Part shown: positions 54,891 through 64,000 of the stretch, one piece after another
Layout of the letters: each line of letters starts with the position of its first letter
How positions within the stretch are numbered: the first letter of the stretch is position 1
Source of the DNA: Cenococcum geophilum 1.58
Taxonomy: Eukaryota > Ascomycota > Dothideomycetes > Gloniales > Gloniaceae
Direction of reading: 5' to 3'
DNA length: 64,000 nucleotides
NCBI GenBank assembly: GCA_001692895.1
Contig: KV748256.1
Span: forward strand, 69,186-133,185
The notes under the pieces: generated by a model
Databases searched by the model: none
Told to the model about the DNA's origin: nothing
What the model saw: the letters and a program-made list of their open reading frames with translations, nothing else
Program-made: the position numbers and the translations under genes

Positions 54891-57050
54891 GTATAGTAGT
54901 ACTACGGCCGCCTATAAGGCCTATAATCCGTAACTTTTACTATAATATAGGTAGTATAGTATTAAAGACTATTATCTTACTGCTATTTTTAAAGCCTTTA
55001 GTATAATCTAGGTGCTAGGATAGTATATTAGCGGGATTTATTTTACCTAGCTTATATTTAATCTTAAAATTAAACTTAGCTAGGTTTTTTTATAGCGTAT
55101 TAGGCTTAGTAATAGATAAGCTTTTAATAGTTATAAAGTACCTAAGATTATTATTATTGTAGAGTACGCGCATTATATACATAATGTATTTAAGGTAGTA
55201 AGGTTATATCTTAAAGCATTATACTATAGCAAGTAGTTTTGTATTATACGTATTATACTCTACTTTTAGGCTAGTATGCTTTTAACTATAATAAGTAATT
55301 AGGTACTAGTAGAGTTAGTTTCTTTACCTAAAATGCTATAGAAGTATACTACTATAAGTATAGTTAAAAGTGTTAGTAATTACTATTAAGGGTAGATTAG
55401 AGTTAAAGTAGCGGAGTAATAGAGCCTATATAAATATAGCACGTAGTTTATAAAACGCCTACTAAGCGTTATTAGGCTAGGACTAAATTTAATACTATTT
55501 AGTAGGCCCTTTTAACTTACGCTTCTACTTATTTTTCTTCTAATCTAATATTAGGTCGTGATGCGCCTATATAAGATATGAGTATAGGGGGTATTTAATA
55601 TCTAAGTAGTTCTAAATAAATCGCCTATAAAAATTAGCGAAGTTAAAAAAAATACCTAAATATCCCTATAGGACTTATGCTTAGGCTATTTCTTAATAGC
55701 TTTTACGCAGGAAAAGTCTATTATAATACTGTTAGGGATAATAGTAAAGTTTAGAAACTTAACGTTCTTAGTATAAAAGATATATTTTAATAGTTTGGCA
55801 TATAGGCTCTAAGCGCGAAGCTATTATAGCACCTACTTAACGTACTTAACGCTGTCTTTTAAGTAGATAAAAATATTATCTAACTACGTAAATAGTATCT
55901 ACTAGGATCCCTAGAGCTTTATAAATATAGCTCTAAAAAGACATAGAGGCGTTAGTAAGACTAAAGGGTAATTTACTAGATACTTAAAGTAACCGTAGCA
56001 TATCTTAAATATAGTTTTCTATTTGTCTTCCCTTTTAATATAAATCCTATAGTATATATTATAAAGATCTAGCTTTATAAATATCTTCGCGTAGCTTAGC
56101 CTATTAAAGAGTTTACGAACTAGTAGTAGGGGGTACTAGTTCTTAATTATAATCTTATTTAGACGTCTATAGTTAATATATAGCCGTATTATACCCTCTA
56201 CTTTTAGTATAAAGAGGATAGGCGCTTTAGTAGACGACTTACTAGGCCTAATTTAGCCCTTCTTAAGAGTATTCTTTAAGTACTCTTATAAAATCTATAA
56301 CTCTTTCTATAATAGGCTATAGATAGGTATCTATAGTAGCGCCTTACCTTCTTTTAAGTTAATTATATAGTTATACTTAGAGTTCTATAGCAGCGTACTT
56401 ACTAGCTTATTAGAGAAGATATTAATTTCCTTTTTATATATATTTAGTAAGCTAGGGGCTACAGAGGTTAAAGTAACTATTACGTAGTAATATGCTTTTA
56501 GGAGCTAGTAAAGAGATAAGTATAATCGATATACGTTTTATAGGTATATATAGATCTACTATAGTATACTTAATAGTTTTAGGGTTTTTATTATAAGGTA
56601 ATAGGCTCCATACTACCTAGTTACGGTATAACCCCTAAAAGGTAAGCAAGTGGCTAGTAAGATGCTAGGCGTAGCTGTACGGAACAATATATATAGGCGA
56701 GGTAACCTCGTTACCTAATATTAATTGCCTCCCTTATATATAGGTAATCTATATTAGCACTAAAGGGTCTATACGGGTACTCGCTATTAGTAATAATAGG
56801 TCCTCTATTCTATTTACAACCAGTATAAAAAAAAGTCTTCTAGCTATAGTAAATAGATTATTTTGCTAGTCTTAATATATACTAGGAGTGTATTAAGGGT
56901 AGCTATTTAGAGGCGTCTAGGGTCTAAAGTACCCTAGATAAATTATCTAGAATAGAAGCTAATTAATAAATCTACTTCCGCGAGCTAATTCTATTTAAGA
57001 ATTCTATTATAACTATTAAATAAGCTACCCTAAAAGGTCTAGGGGCTAAT
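54890..57050 (-). pseudogene. Ty3/gypsy pol fragment gypsy-5 (RT and RNase H)
   Basis: Minus strand, read across stops. RT contains I-R-L-Y-I-N-Y-R-R-L-N-K-I-I-I-K-N near 56150-56200, F-I-K-L-D-L-Y-N near 56060, and L-D-N-I-F-I-Y-L at 55860-55885. The RNase H tail F-N-F-K-I-K-Y-K-L-G-K-I-N-P-A-N-I-L-S is near 55040-55090. Upstream coding (56400-57050) is not classified. No LTR was assigned. It lies head-to-head with gypsy-6. Confidence 0.7.
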
Positions 57051-57059
57051 AGTGCAAGG

Positions 57060-58472
57060 AGTACCCTAGCAGTCGCTAGTGATAACTATTAGATTATAAG
57101 TATCCTAGATTATTATCTGGTTACTATTAAAGAAATATATAATAAGGTTATATAAACGTAGCCCGTAGTATATATATAGGTTAAATCTATAAATAACGTC
57201 TTAGAGCGCCCCTAGTAGTATATCTTTATAGACTTTTATAAACTACCTATAGACCGTAATAGGTATAATATAGTTCAAGTTCAGCCGTTTCGGCAAACGC
57301 CCTTTTTTAATTCCCTGGTATAAGAATATTAATGCTAAAGAGGCGGCCTAACTATATATTTACTATATCTACTAAATTTATAAACTACTAGATACTGTTA
57401 TATCTAATTATAAGCCGTAGTTTATATCGGCCTTCTAGAATAAGTTTACCTAAATCCTAAGCATTAGGCTAAAGCTTTCTATAGTATACTACCTCTAGAT
57501 AAATAGTTAGATGGAGATTATAAATTAATACCAGGACTAGAAACTCCAGCCCTTTATTAACTACTTTTAGGATAATTAGGCCAAACTACTACCCTTAATA
57601 AACTATACCTAAGCAACTCTACCCTATTACTCTACAGGATTTGCTTCTATTTAACTAGAAATAGAGTATTTACCCCATATAAGCTTTAACTAGAAAAGAC
57701 TAAAAGGACCCTAGACTATACGTAAAAAAAAACTATCTTATAAGGAAACCAAGTAGTACACTAAGCGCTTAGAAAAGGCTTAAAAATTAATAGAATAGTA
57801 GGTAAATAAGTATAGGCGCGAGCCCGACTTTACGGTAAGTAATATAGTCTAGATTATAATAAAGAACTAAATAACAGGACGGTCTAGCCGTAAGCTAGAC
57901 TGTTAGATAGTAGGACTATATAAGGTTTTAAGAAGATAGGAAAGTTATATAAAGTAAAGCTCCCGGATTTAATTAAGATTTACCCTATTTCTACGCTAGA
58001 TAAGCTATAGAAAGCTATAAATAACCTATTACCTAGGCAAAAGAATAAACCTCCCCTATTAATTTAAGTTAATAGTAATAATAAATAGGAAGTTAAAGAA
58101 ATACTAGCCTATAAACTTATAAGGGGAATAATAAAGCACCGTATTAATTAAAAAGGCTATAATTTAAACCCAACCTAGTACCCTACCTAGAATTTTATAG
58201 GCTGCCCCTAGAAGCTTAAAGAGTTTTATAATTAATCCTAGTTTACCTAGACTTCTAAAGTACCTAGACAAATAGATAAAATACTAGTATAATAAAGGCG
58301 ATAAGCTACTAGAAGAGTATAGAGACAAGAACGCCCTAAGGCCCTAATATAAAAAATCGGAGCCTATAAAAACTTGGCAGAATTTAGTAGAATTTACAAA
58401 TATTATAACTACCCTTTCTACTCTATTTTTGATAAAGCCTAAGGGTAGGCTTTTTTAGAGGGGGGGTAGGGG
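57060..58472 (+). pseudogene. Ty3/gypsy gypsy-6 integrase and chromodomain
   Basis: Starts inside integrase: Y-I-F-I-D-F-Y-K-L-P near 57220-57250, after E-R-P. The C-terminal region ends with a chromodomain at about 58087-58200 (E-V-K-E-I-L-A-Y-K-L-I-R-G, then Y-N-L-N-P-T-Q-Y-P). This is a chromovirus. A polypurine tract (58457-58472) precedes its LTR. A patch near 57270-57310 (GTTCAGCCGTTTCGG) retains CpG sites. Confidence 0.75.
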
Positions 58473-58680
58473 TAATATTACGGTACTAGTGGAACTTAGT
58501 AAAGAAATATGGTTATATAACTAGAGGACCGTATAAAAGAACCCTACTTTGAACGGCGCTGCTCTTCTTCTTTTCCTTTCCCTTCTCTAGCTTTAGATCC
58601 TTATTTATAGACTACTAATTATATAGGCTTGCGCGCGTTGTATCGCTATGCTAGTGCCTTAATTAACTAAGTCGCTAATA
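58473..58680 (+). repeat. gypsy-6 3' LTR
   Basis: Begins TAATATTACGG after AGAGGGGGGGTAGGGG and ends AAGTCGCTAATA. The reverse complement of 28931-29164 (gypsy-2) is the same LTR family, so gypsy-2 and gypsy-6 are relatives. Confidence 0.72.
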
Positions 58681-58689
58681 GCTACCTTA

Positions 58690-59275
58690 AATAGTATTAT
58701 AGTTACTATCTTTAGTAGTATCTTATCGACTTACTTTACTATTATTATAGTAGTAAATATATAATAAAGCTTTATAGGAAATACCACGGTAACTTATTAA
58801 TAGGCTAGGTATATAGATAGAATAATTACTAATAATATTTAACTAGTAAAGTAAGTATGTAATAGATTAACTCTAATTATTTACTATAAAAAGAGAACTA
58901 TCTAGGTAGGGACTATAGTCCTTTAAATATGCAACTATACTCCTAAGAAACCCCTTTATATATAATATATATATAAGGTATATAATAGAGCTTATAGAGC
59001 ATATTAAGCTTATTATATAACCTTACCTACTACTCGTTATATAGCTCTACTAGTTTTATTATAGCCCTTACTACGTTCTATAGCTTATCTAACTTACTAA
59101 TAAATATCCGTAATATTTATAAACTGTTAAAATATAGTTATTAATATATATTAAACTTGCCTAAAAAGGATTTATATATATAGAACTATAGCGCTATAGC
59201 TTAGAGGCTATATATGTAGTATAATATAACAAATATATAAAAATAAAAAATAAAAACAATTTTACTATATAAAAA
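58690..59275 (+). mobile_element. LINE 3' end, decayed
   Basis: GCCTAAAAAGGATTTATATA, TAGAACTATAGCGCTATAG and GAGGCTATATATGTAGTATAATATAA at 59156-59240 match the 3' end of the LINE at 2169-4314 (4200-4295) with transition differences. An A-rich tail follows (59240-59262). How far it extends to the left is unclear. It forms the right edge of the transposon block. Confidence 0.65.
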
Positions 59276-59543
59276 GTGGCCTTACTTAGTAATAAAGTTG
59301 ATTAATCGCAGGTAGTGAAACCTCCGTTTTTGGCGCGGGAAATCGTGCCAAGGATTACGGGAATTTACGTATATGGCAAATCATCCTATAGAAATTATAT
59401 TAAAACTAGAGTAAACTATATTAAATTAAATTGTTTATATATTAACATTAGTAATAGAGAAGCTATAGAAAAAATACCGTTCAGTTCTAAAAGGGTGCTA
59501 GACTCCGGACGATATATATTTGGTAAACCCAATTAATCTAAAT
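59276..59543. other. Spacer between transposon block and host gene
   Basis: Base composition changes within this stretch. The 73-codon plus frame at 59315-59536 has no recognised similarity and is AT-rich in its second half. The 3' UTR and polyadenylation site of the minus-strand gene should lie here. No terminator-like motif stands out. Confidence 0.4.
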
Positions 59544-62500
59544 CTAGTCATATCGTGTATACGTCCTCTGCCGCGGAGGTGGAGGAGGGGGAGGAAAGTC
59601 TAATGTCGACCGCCTTACCAATCCTCCCGATGGCCTTATTGTGCGCGACCTCTCATAGGGAAAGAAGTCACGAATAACTTCAGGTTCCCGCAACCTCCGA
59701 GGGGCTAAACGGATATCTTCCTGGCCACCCTGCAATCTCTGGTAACCTGGTTGCTTCCTTTGCGGAAATAGCTTAGCCAGCGCATCCCAAGCATTCTTGA
59801 GTTCGCCAGCCCATAGAAGAGAGATAATGACGATAATGAGGGTAAGAGGGATAGCGACTGCCCAAAATACCCATTGCTTTTGAGACATAGTCCGCATGTC
59901 GGATGTGTTCATGCCGAGAAAGCCGGAGACGAAGGACAGAGGGAGGAAGATAATCGTGACAATCGTGAATGCGTAGATGGCGGCTTCTTGGCGGTCTTTA
60001 TTGGAATCGATCATGCGGAGATTCTGTGAAAATGACCAGTGTTAGCAGGAAGGCTAATTTTCTCGTTCGAGTACGCGAGAATTATACCGAGTCTGCAAGG
60101 TCAGACACCCAATCGTCTAATGCTCTAAAAGATAATTTCCTGTCGTGGACGATTTGGAGGCAATCCTCGGACACTTGAGACTCGCAGCCGCTTTCCCAAG
60201 CTTTCGAGAGGTTTGCGTTCTCATAGCGTCGTCTGCGCAGCGAATCATTGAAGTCAATAAGGACGCGCTCCTGGCCATCGAGCACGGCCAGGACTGCGCC
60301 AATCTCTTTTCGCAACGCGCTGATCTTGCCTTGGTGTACCCTGTTCAGCTGATCATTCTCTATCTCAGATTCCTGTAAAGCGCCATCAGTTCACGTGCTT
60401 GATAGACCACCCAATAATCTTACAAGTATCTTAATATAATCCCAGTAGGTATCACTCAAATCCCGCATGTCTCCAGTCACGTCTTGCAGGACACGGCGAA
60501 TTACGAGTGACATAATTCCCATGGGCAACACAGCCTGCTTCTCATCCAGAGAAGTTGAGTGCAGGCCCTTCATGAGCTCTTCGGTTCCCTGGTAAAGAAG
60601 TTTCCCACAAAGACTAATATGGCGATACGAATCACTAGAAGTTGGTTGAAAAGTGGTACATACGACAAGAGACATGACGCAGTGCAGCCACGCCCTCACA
60701 AATGCCTCAGGGAGCTGCATTTGCCAAGGTCGAGGGGCCTTTCCATTGGAAAACTGCCCGTGGAGTTTCTCCATAACTTGAGACACTTGGATAAATCGCG
60801 CCAAAGGCTGCATGAGTTGTTGACGAGACTTTGGGGACTGAGATGCCTTAAAGCTTTGTTAGCAAATCCTCAAAATCATATACCGTATTAGCGTACTGTG
60901 ATTATGATATGATAGACTGCTCCCCAGTATTTTGACGCTACAGGAGCTTCAGTATCAAGCGGCATGAAAATTTGTATCATTGCTTTTGCTGCCTTCGGAA
61001 ACTCGATGTCTGTCACATAAGTTTGGCGCATGTTCTTTTCGTCCAGCTTTCCGAGGTTGAGGTCCTCGATTGCTTTGATGGAACGTTCTTGCAGAGTTCG
61101 ATAGGCTACTAGTTCCCTTGATTGCGGATTATTCCACAGATAATTGTGGACTTGATTCAAACTCTCTTTGAATAAACTTACGTCGACATGATAACTATTC
61201 TGCTCTGAACTACCGCTATTACTTGAATGCTTGGAGACCGTAGCCAGCCAGGTAAAAACATGAAAGTCATGGAGATCTGTGGGCTTAGAAGTCGAGATTT
61301 TGGATGCTGAGGCTGGTTCAGTGTCTCTAAGTATAGCTGCTGTTGCTGCTACCTGTTTTGCGTTTTGATCTGGCGTGGGTGTCGGTTTTGCTGCCGGCGC
61401 CTCTGATTGTAGGGTCTCCGGTGGTTGGCTTCGTGGATCAAAGTTAGGCGTTTGTTCTCGATTAGCTGCACTATCTTCAGGCAGTTCTGATCCTTCTTGT
61501 TCTTCAGGCCGTTTCGGTGACCCCGATCTTGGCCTTTCCGTGCGACTGAATGTACGTGTGTGCCCGGGACTATCACTCCGGTCCACTCTATATACGACAT
61601 CTCTAGCTTCAGTTTCAGATGGTAGCCCCTTCGGTCGTTTTCTATAGAAATTAGCACTAGCGCTCGTCGCATTGGTGGCTTCCCCTACTTTCTCGCTAGG
61701 AAAAGGCGCATAGATGATTTTCTTGCTTGATCGATTACTTTACTCCAATTGTGGGGTCCTATGGGATGGTCTTTGTAGAGCACATCAAAGGTATCATCGA
61801 AGATAATAGTGTGCTCTATAAAGTTTGATGTAAAAGACTATCACGTGTAAGTATTGCAGGAACAGGTAGAGAGTCGTGGTAGGGCTTGTGAACAGTAACC
61901 TACAAACCAGGTCTCACAGTCTTCCAGAGGAAGAAACCATAAGCAACATCCATCATTGTCAATTTGAAGAACGGACCGTGAGTCAGGAGTGGATATGCTT
62001 TGTGAGTCGATAACGGGCTTAGTCATGACTTTAATGGATTCATCGAGAAATTTCTTGAAAGGGAGCCGGGCGGCGGTTATAAGCAGGTCTTGGTTCGTCA
62101 GCATCGCGACCAGCTACCGGTCGCACGATAGGCTCACCGCCATCAATAACTAAACACCAAAGCTGTGGCACATGAAAGCAAAATTCTTCTGGCACGTTCG
62201 GAAGCTTGGAGGCGGCCTGGTTGATATCGCGCTCTCTCCCTACCGAGGGAATATGCGACTGCAGGAGTGTTCGAACAGGGTGAGAGGTTGATTTGTCCCC
62301 CACTTTCTGATACGCGTATTTCTCTAGAGAGAAATACGGCAGGCTCATTACAGTTGTCGCCCTCGTACGTCTAGATTTAGACTTTGAATTACTGGACACA
62401 GTTTCTTGAAAGAAGAAAGGCTCCATATACCGCCCATTCGTTCCTTGGGGTGGCCTCCAAGGCTTTTCGAACTGCTTCCGTATCCGATTGAAGATCGCTG

Positions 62501-63349
62501 GGAGATTAATTTTCTCTGATTCGGCTCCAGGATGTGGCGCATATTGGATTGCGGTATTCTGGAGTAATGTGTAAGATTAGAGGAAGCGACAGAAGAGAAG
62601 GCTAATCGCCCATGGCCGTAGAACGATAGTGTCTTTCGGTAATCTTTCGGCTGTAGGTGCAAGGAAATTGTACTTACCACAAATGCATCAAAGGACATGA
62701 CAGGGTTATCTAAATGACTTGCGCGGAGAGTGTCAACTTAGCAGAATGCGAAATAAAGGGCTGCTTACATCCATTGGAAAACGGTATTGCGAGCATTTCC
62801 CGCAAATCCGCCCGTCCCCTGTGATACTGTGAGTTCTGCAACGACGTCTTCAGGGTCTGATATCTGTCCCAGGTATTGAGACCAAGTAATGTTGCGAAGG
62901 GACTTGTGCTCTGAAGCTTGCTTATGAATGTCTTGGCTTGCTTCTTTGGCCATACTTGCTGACGATATAGACCTAGAGTCAATGCTAAGGTCCACACTTC
63001 CCGGCCTCTTTGCCATGAATGAGAGTTCGAAGTCATAGCCTTCAGAAGCCGTGTCACCGTCAACAGACGGCTCAAACTCTACGTGTTTTTCGCGAGTAGT
63101 GTAATCCTCTTCATAGTGGTCATGCCGCGCAGCAGTGGTCCGTTCACGGTCCCTAGAATAATACCTCTCGTCTTCGTAATTGGAGTCGCGATGATAAGAG
63201 CGCTCAGTGTCCCGAGGGTTTTGACGTATTATAATCTCGTCTTCCTGTGGCACAGTGACAGGTCTTGGTCTGGACCGCGACGCTTGTGGCTTCGTGTACG
63301 TTGTGGCCCTGATCGAATCGCCCGATTCACGAACTGAATAAAATGACAT
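59544..63349 (-). CDS. CorA-like Mg2+ transporter domain protein, nine exons, 1094 residues
   Basis: Exons (high to low coordinate): 63349-62769, 62717-62678, 62558-62138, 62088-61904, 61813-61689, 61641-60897, 60846-60424, 60372-60088, 60023-59544. All introns are GT-AG, 47-119 nt, most with a CTAAC/CTGAC-like branch site, and exon phases add up to 1095 codons. The start MSFYSVRESGDS follows an upstream GTG that also reads open. Residues 1-200 are a disordered charged region (Arg, Glu, Tyr). The middle holds a conserved fungal region (Y-M-E-P-F-F-F-Q; L-W-C-L-V-I-D-G). Residues 430-530 are Pro/Ser-rich. The C-terminus has a long helical region, the I-D-S-N-K-D-R helix, then two membrane segments (exon 9) with the CorA signature G-F-L-G-M-N after the first, and a polyproline tail. 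CorA proteins are pentameric metal-ion channels; the large N-terminal part is typical of filamentous-fungal relatives of unknown substrate. No sign of RIP. The metal specificity is inference. Confidence 0.85.
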
Positions 63350-63639
63350 TAGGGCTGGCGGGAGCAATAACACACTACGATAAATTAAAAGAGCTGAAGG
63401 AGAAGGATTTTGTCAGATAGTTCATATAGAGCTATTCATTGATGAAATGGGTTGATTGATTGATGATCTTGATCGTGTCTTGATGGGTGCTTGACCTAGG
63501 GCCCCTGGGCTTAGACGAAGATATTTACAATACACGTGACCCGTGCACGTGGCCCGTGCACGTCCTACGCTACCGAGAATACAGATTATCTGACAGATTT
63601 TGGTAAGTATTGAAGAAGAATTATTACCTCAGCAAGCTC
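63350..63639 (-). promoter_or_regulatory. Upstream region of the CorA-like gene with CACGTG boxes
   Basis: Two CACGTG hexamers (63533-63538, 63546-63551) and a GTGCACGTCC (63557-63566) lie 180-220 bp upstream of the start codon in the repeated string CCCGTGCACGT. CACGTG is the core site of bHLH activators in fungi. Binding is inference. A TTGATTGATTGATGA repeat lies near 63452. Confidence 0.4.
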
Positions 63640-63725
63640 AGACCATAGAATCAATTAGCGGACATACGTATATCCGCAAGCGGATATCGCTAACCTTTTT
63701 TGTTAAAAAGCTGATTCTATGGTCT
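63640..63725. mobile_element. 86-bp palindromic inverted-repeat element
   Basis: Perfect 14-bp terminal inverted repeats AGACCATAGAATCA (63640-63653) and TGATTCTATGGTCT (63712-63725). Inside are two overlapping palindromes built on TTAGCGGA...TATCCGC and GCGGATATCGCTAA. Such a structure could fold as a cruciform. It may be a tiny MITE or the remains of a larger element. It marks the return of AT-rich sequence beside the gene. Confidence 0.65.
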
Positions 63726-64000
63726 AAGAGACTTTCCTAGCGTTTCTTAAGCGATCCGACTTTGTTTGTATATAGAGCAGTTACCTTTTTTAACGAAATT
63801 AATCTATACCCCCACGACAGCTATTATCTCAGAAATACCGTTAAATTAATCCGCAGAAGTAGCTTTATAATCGATAAATATATCTACCCTATTAGCCCCT
63901 ATAATATTAAGCAGAAAGCGCCACCAAACGGGTGATATATTAATAATTAAATTGCCTATTTCCACTATAAATATAATATTAGTTAACTAGCGGACGCCTA
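63726..64000. other. AT-rich right edge, unassigned
   Basis: TA-rich sequence of the same character as the transposon block, with no open frame and no recognisable domain. Probably the edge of another degraded element that continues outside the window. Confidence 0.35.

Noticed and set aside
60559-60891. Plus-strand frames opposite the CorA-like exons (59969-60378, 60559-60891, 61375-61647, 63083-63337)
   Set aside because: All are antisense to exons of a gene model whose nine exons join in phase with GT-AG introns.
62348-62698. 116-codon minus frame read straight through 62559-62677
   Set aside because: It is open across intron 2 but in a frame that breaks the match to the downstream exon. 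Splicing at GTAAGT...CTCCAG keeps phase and gives the conserved fungal sequence.

Overview
The window looks like nuclear DNA of a filamentous ascomycete (Pezizomycotina). About 59 kb is a graveyard of nested transposable elements whose reading frames are full of TAG/TAA codons. Paired LTRs differ almost only by C-to-T and G-to-A transitions, the signature of repeat-induced point mutation (RIP). The one clearly intact host gene is on the minus strand at 59544-63349. It has nine exons, short fungal introns (40-120 nt) and a CorA-type GMN motif. No bacterial features, tRNA, rRNA or CRISPR array were seen.

Layout. 1-2041: AT-rich, unassigned, with one old duplication. 2042-18672: a Ty1/copia element with 271-bp LTRs and an AGAAA target duplication. 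Its left LTR is split by an ORF1-only LINE (2169-4314, 14-bp target duplication), and its integrase is split by a Ty3/gypsy element (7810-15760, 423-bp LTRs, CTAAC duplication). 18673-24100: relics of a pogo/Fot1-like transposase, an unrecognised reading frame, a 75-bp minisatellite and a piggyBac-like transposase. 24110-39540: two minus-strand gypsy elements, one inserted in the other, carrying a 408-bp TA-flanked inverted-repeat element, a complete copia (31028-37097, CTAAT duplication) and a 1.03-kb retroposon.

39736-44588: a tyrosine-recombinase (DIRS/Ngaro/PAT-like) retrotransposon on the minus strand with ORF1, RT, recombinase and split direct repeats. 44620-49430: a plus-strand chromovirus hit by a second copy of the 1-kb retroposon. 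49472-51795: a short copia derivative (ATCTA duplication) that keeps gag, an expanded RG-rich repeat and the last codons of RNase H; it is a deletion derivative related to the 31-37 kb copia. 51801-59275: copia, gypsy and LINE relics with another inverted-repeat element at 53470-53743.

59276-63640: a gene island of ordinary base composition with the CorA-like gene. 63640-64000: a small palindromic inverted-repeat element, then AT-rich sequence again.

The parts that look least ordinary are the 1-kb retroposon family, the long palindrome shared by the 3' regions of several copia-type elements, the split-repeat recombinase element with target-like sequence inside its repeats, and the deletion-derived copia with its RG-repeat Gag.
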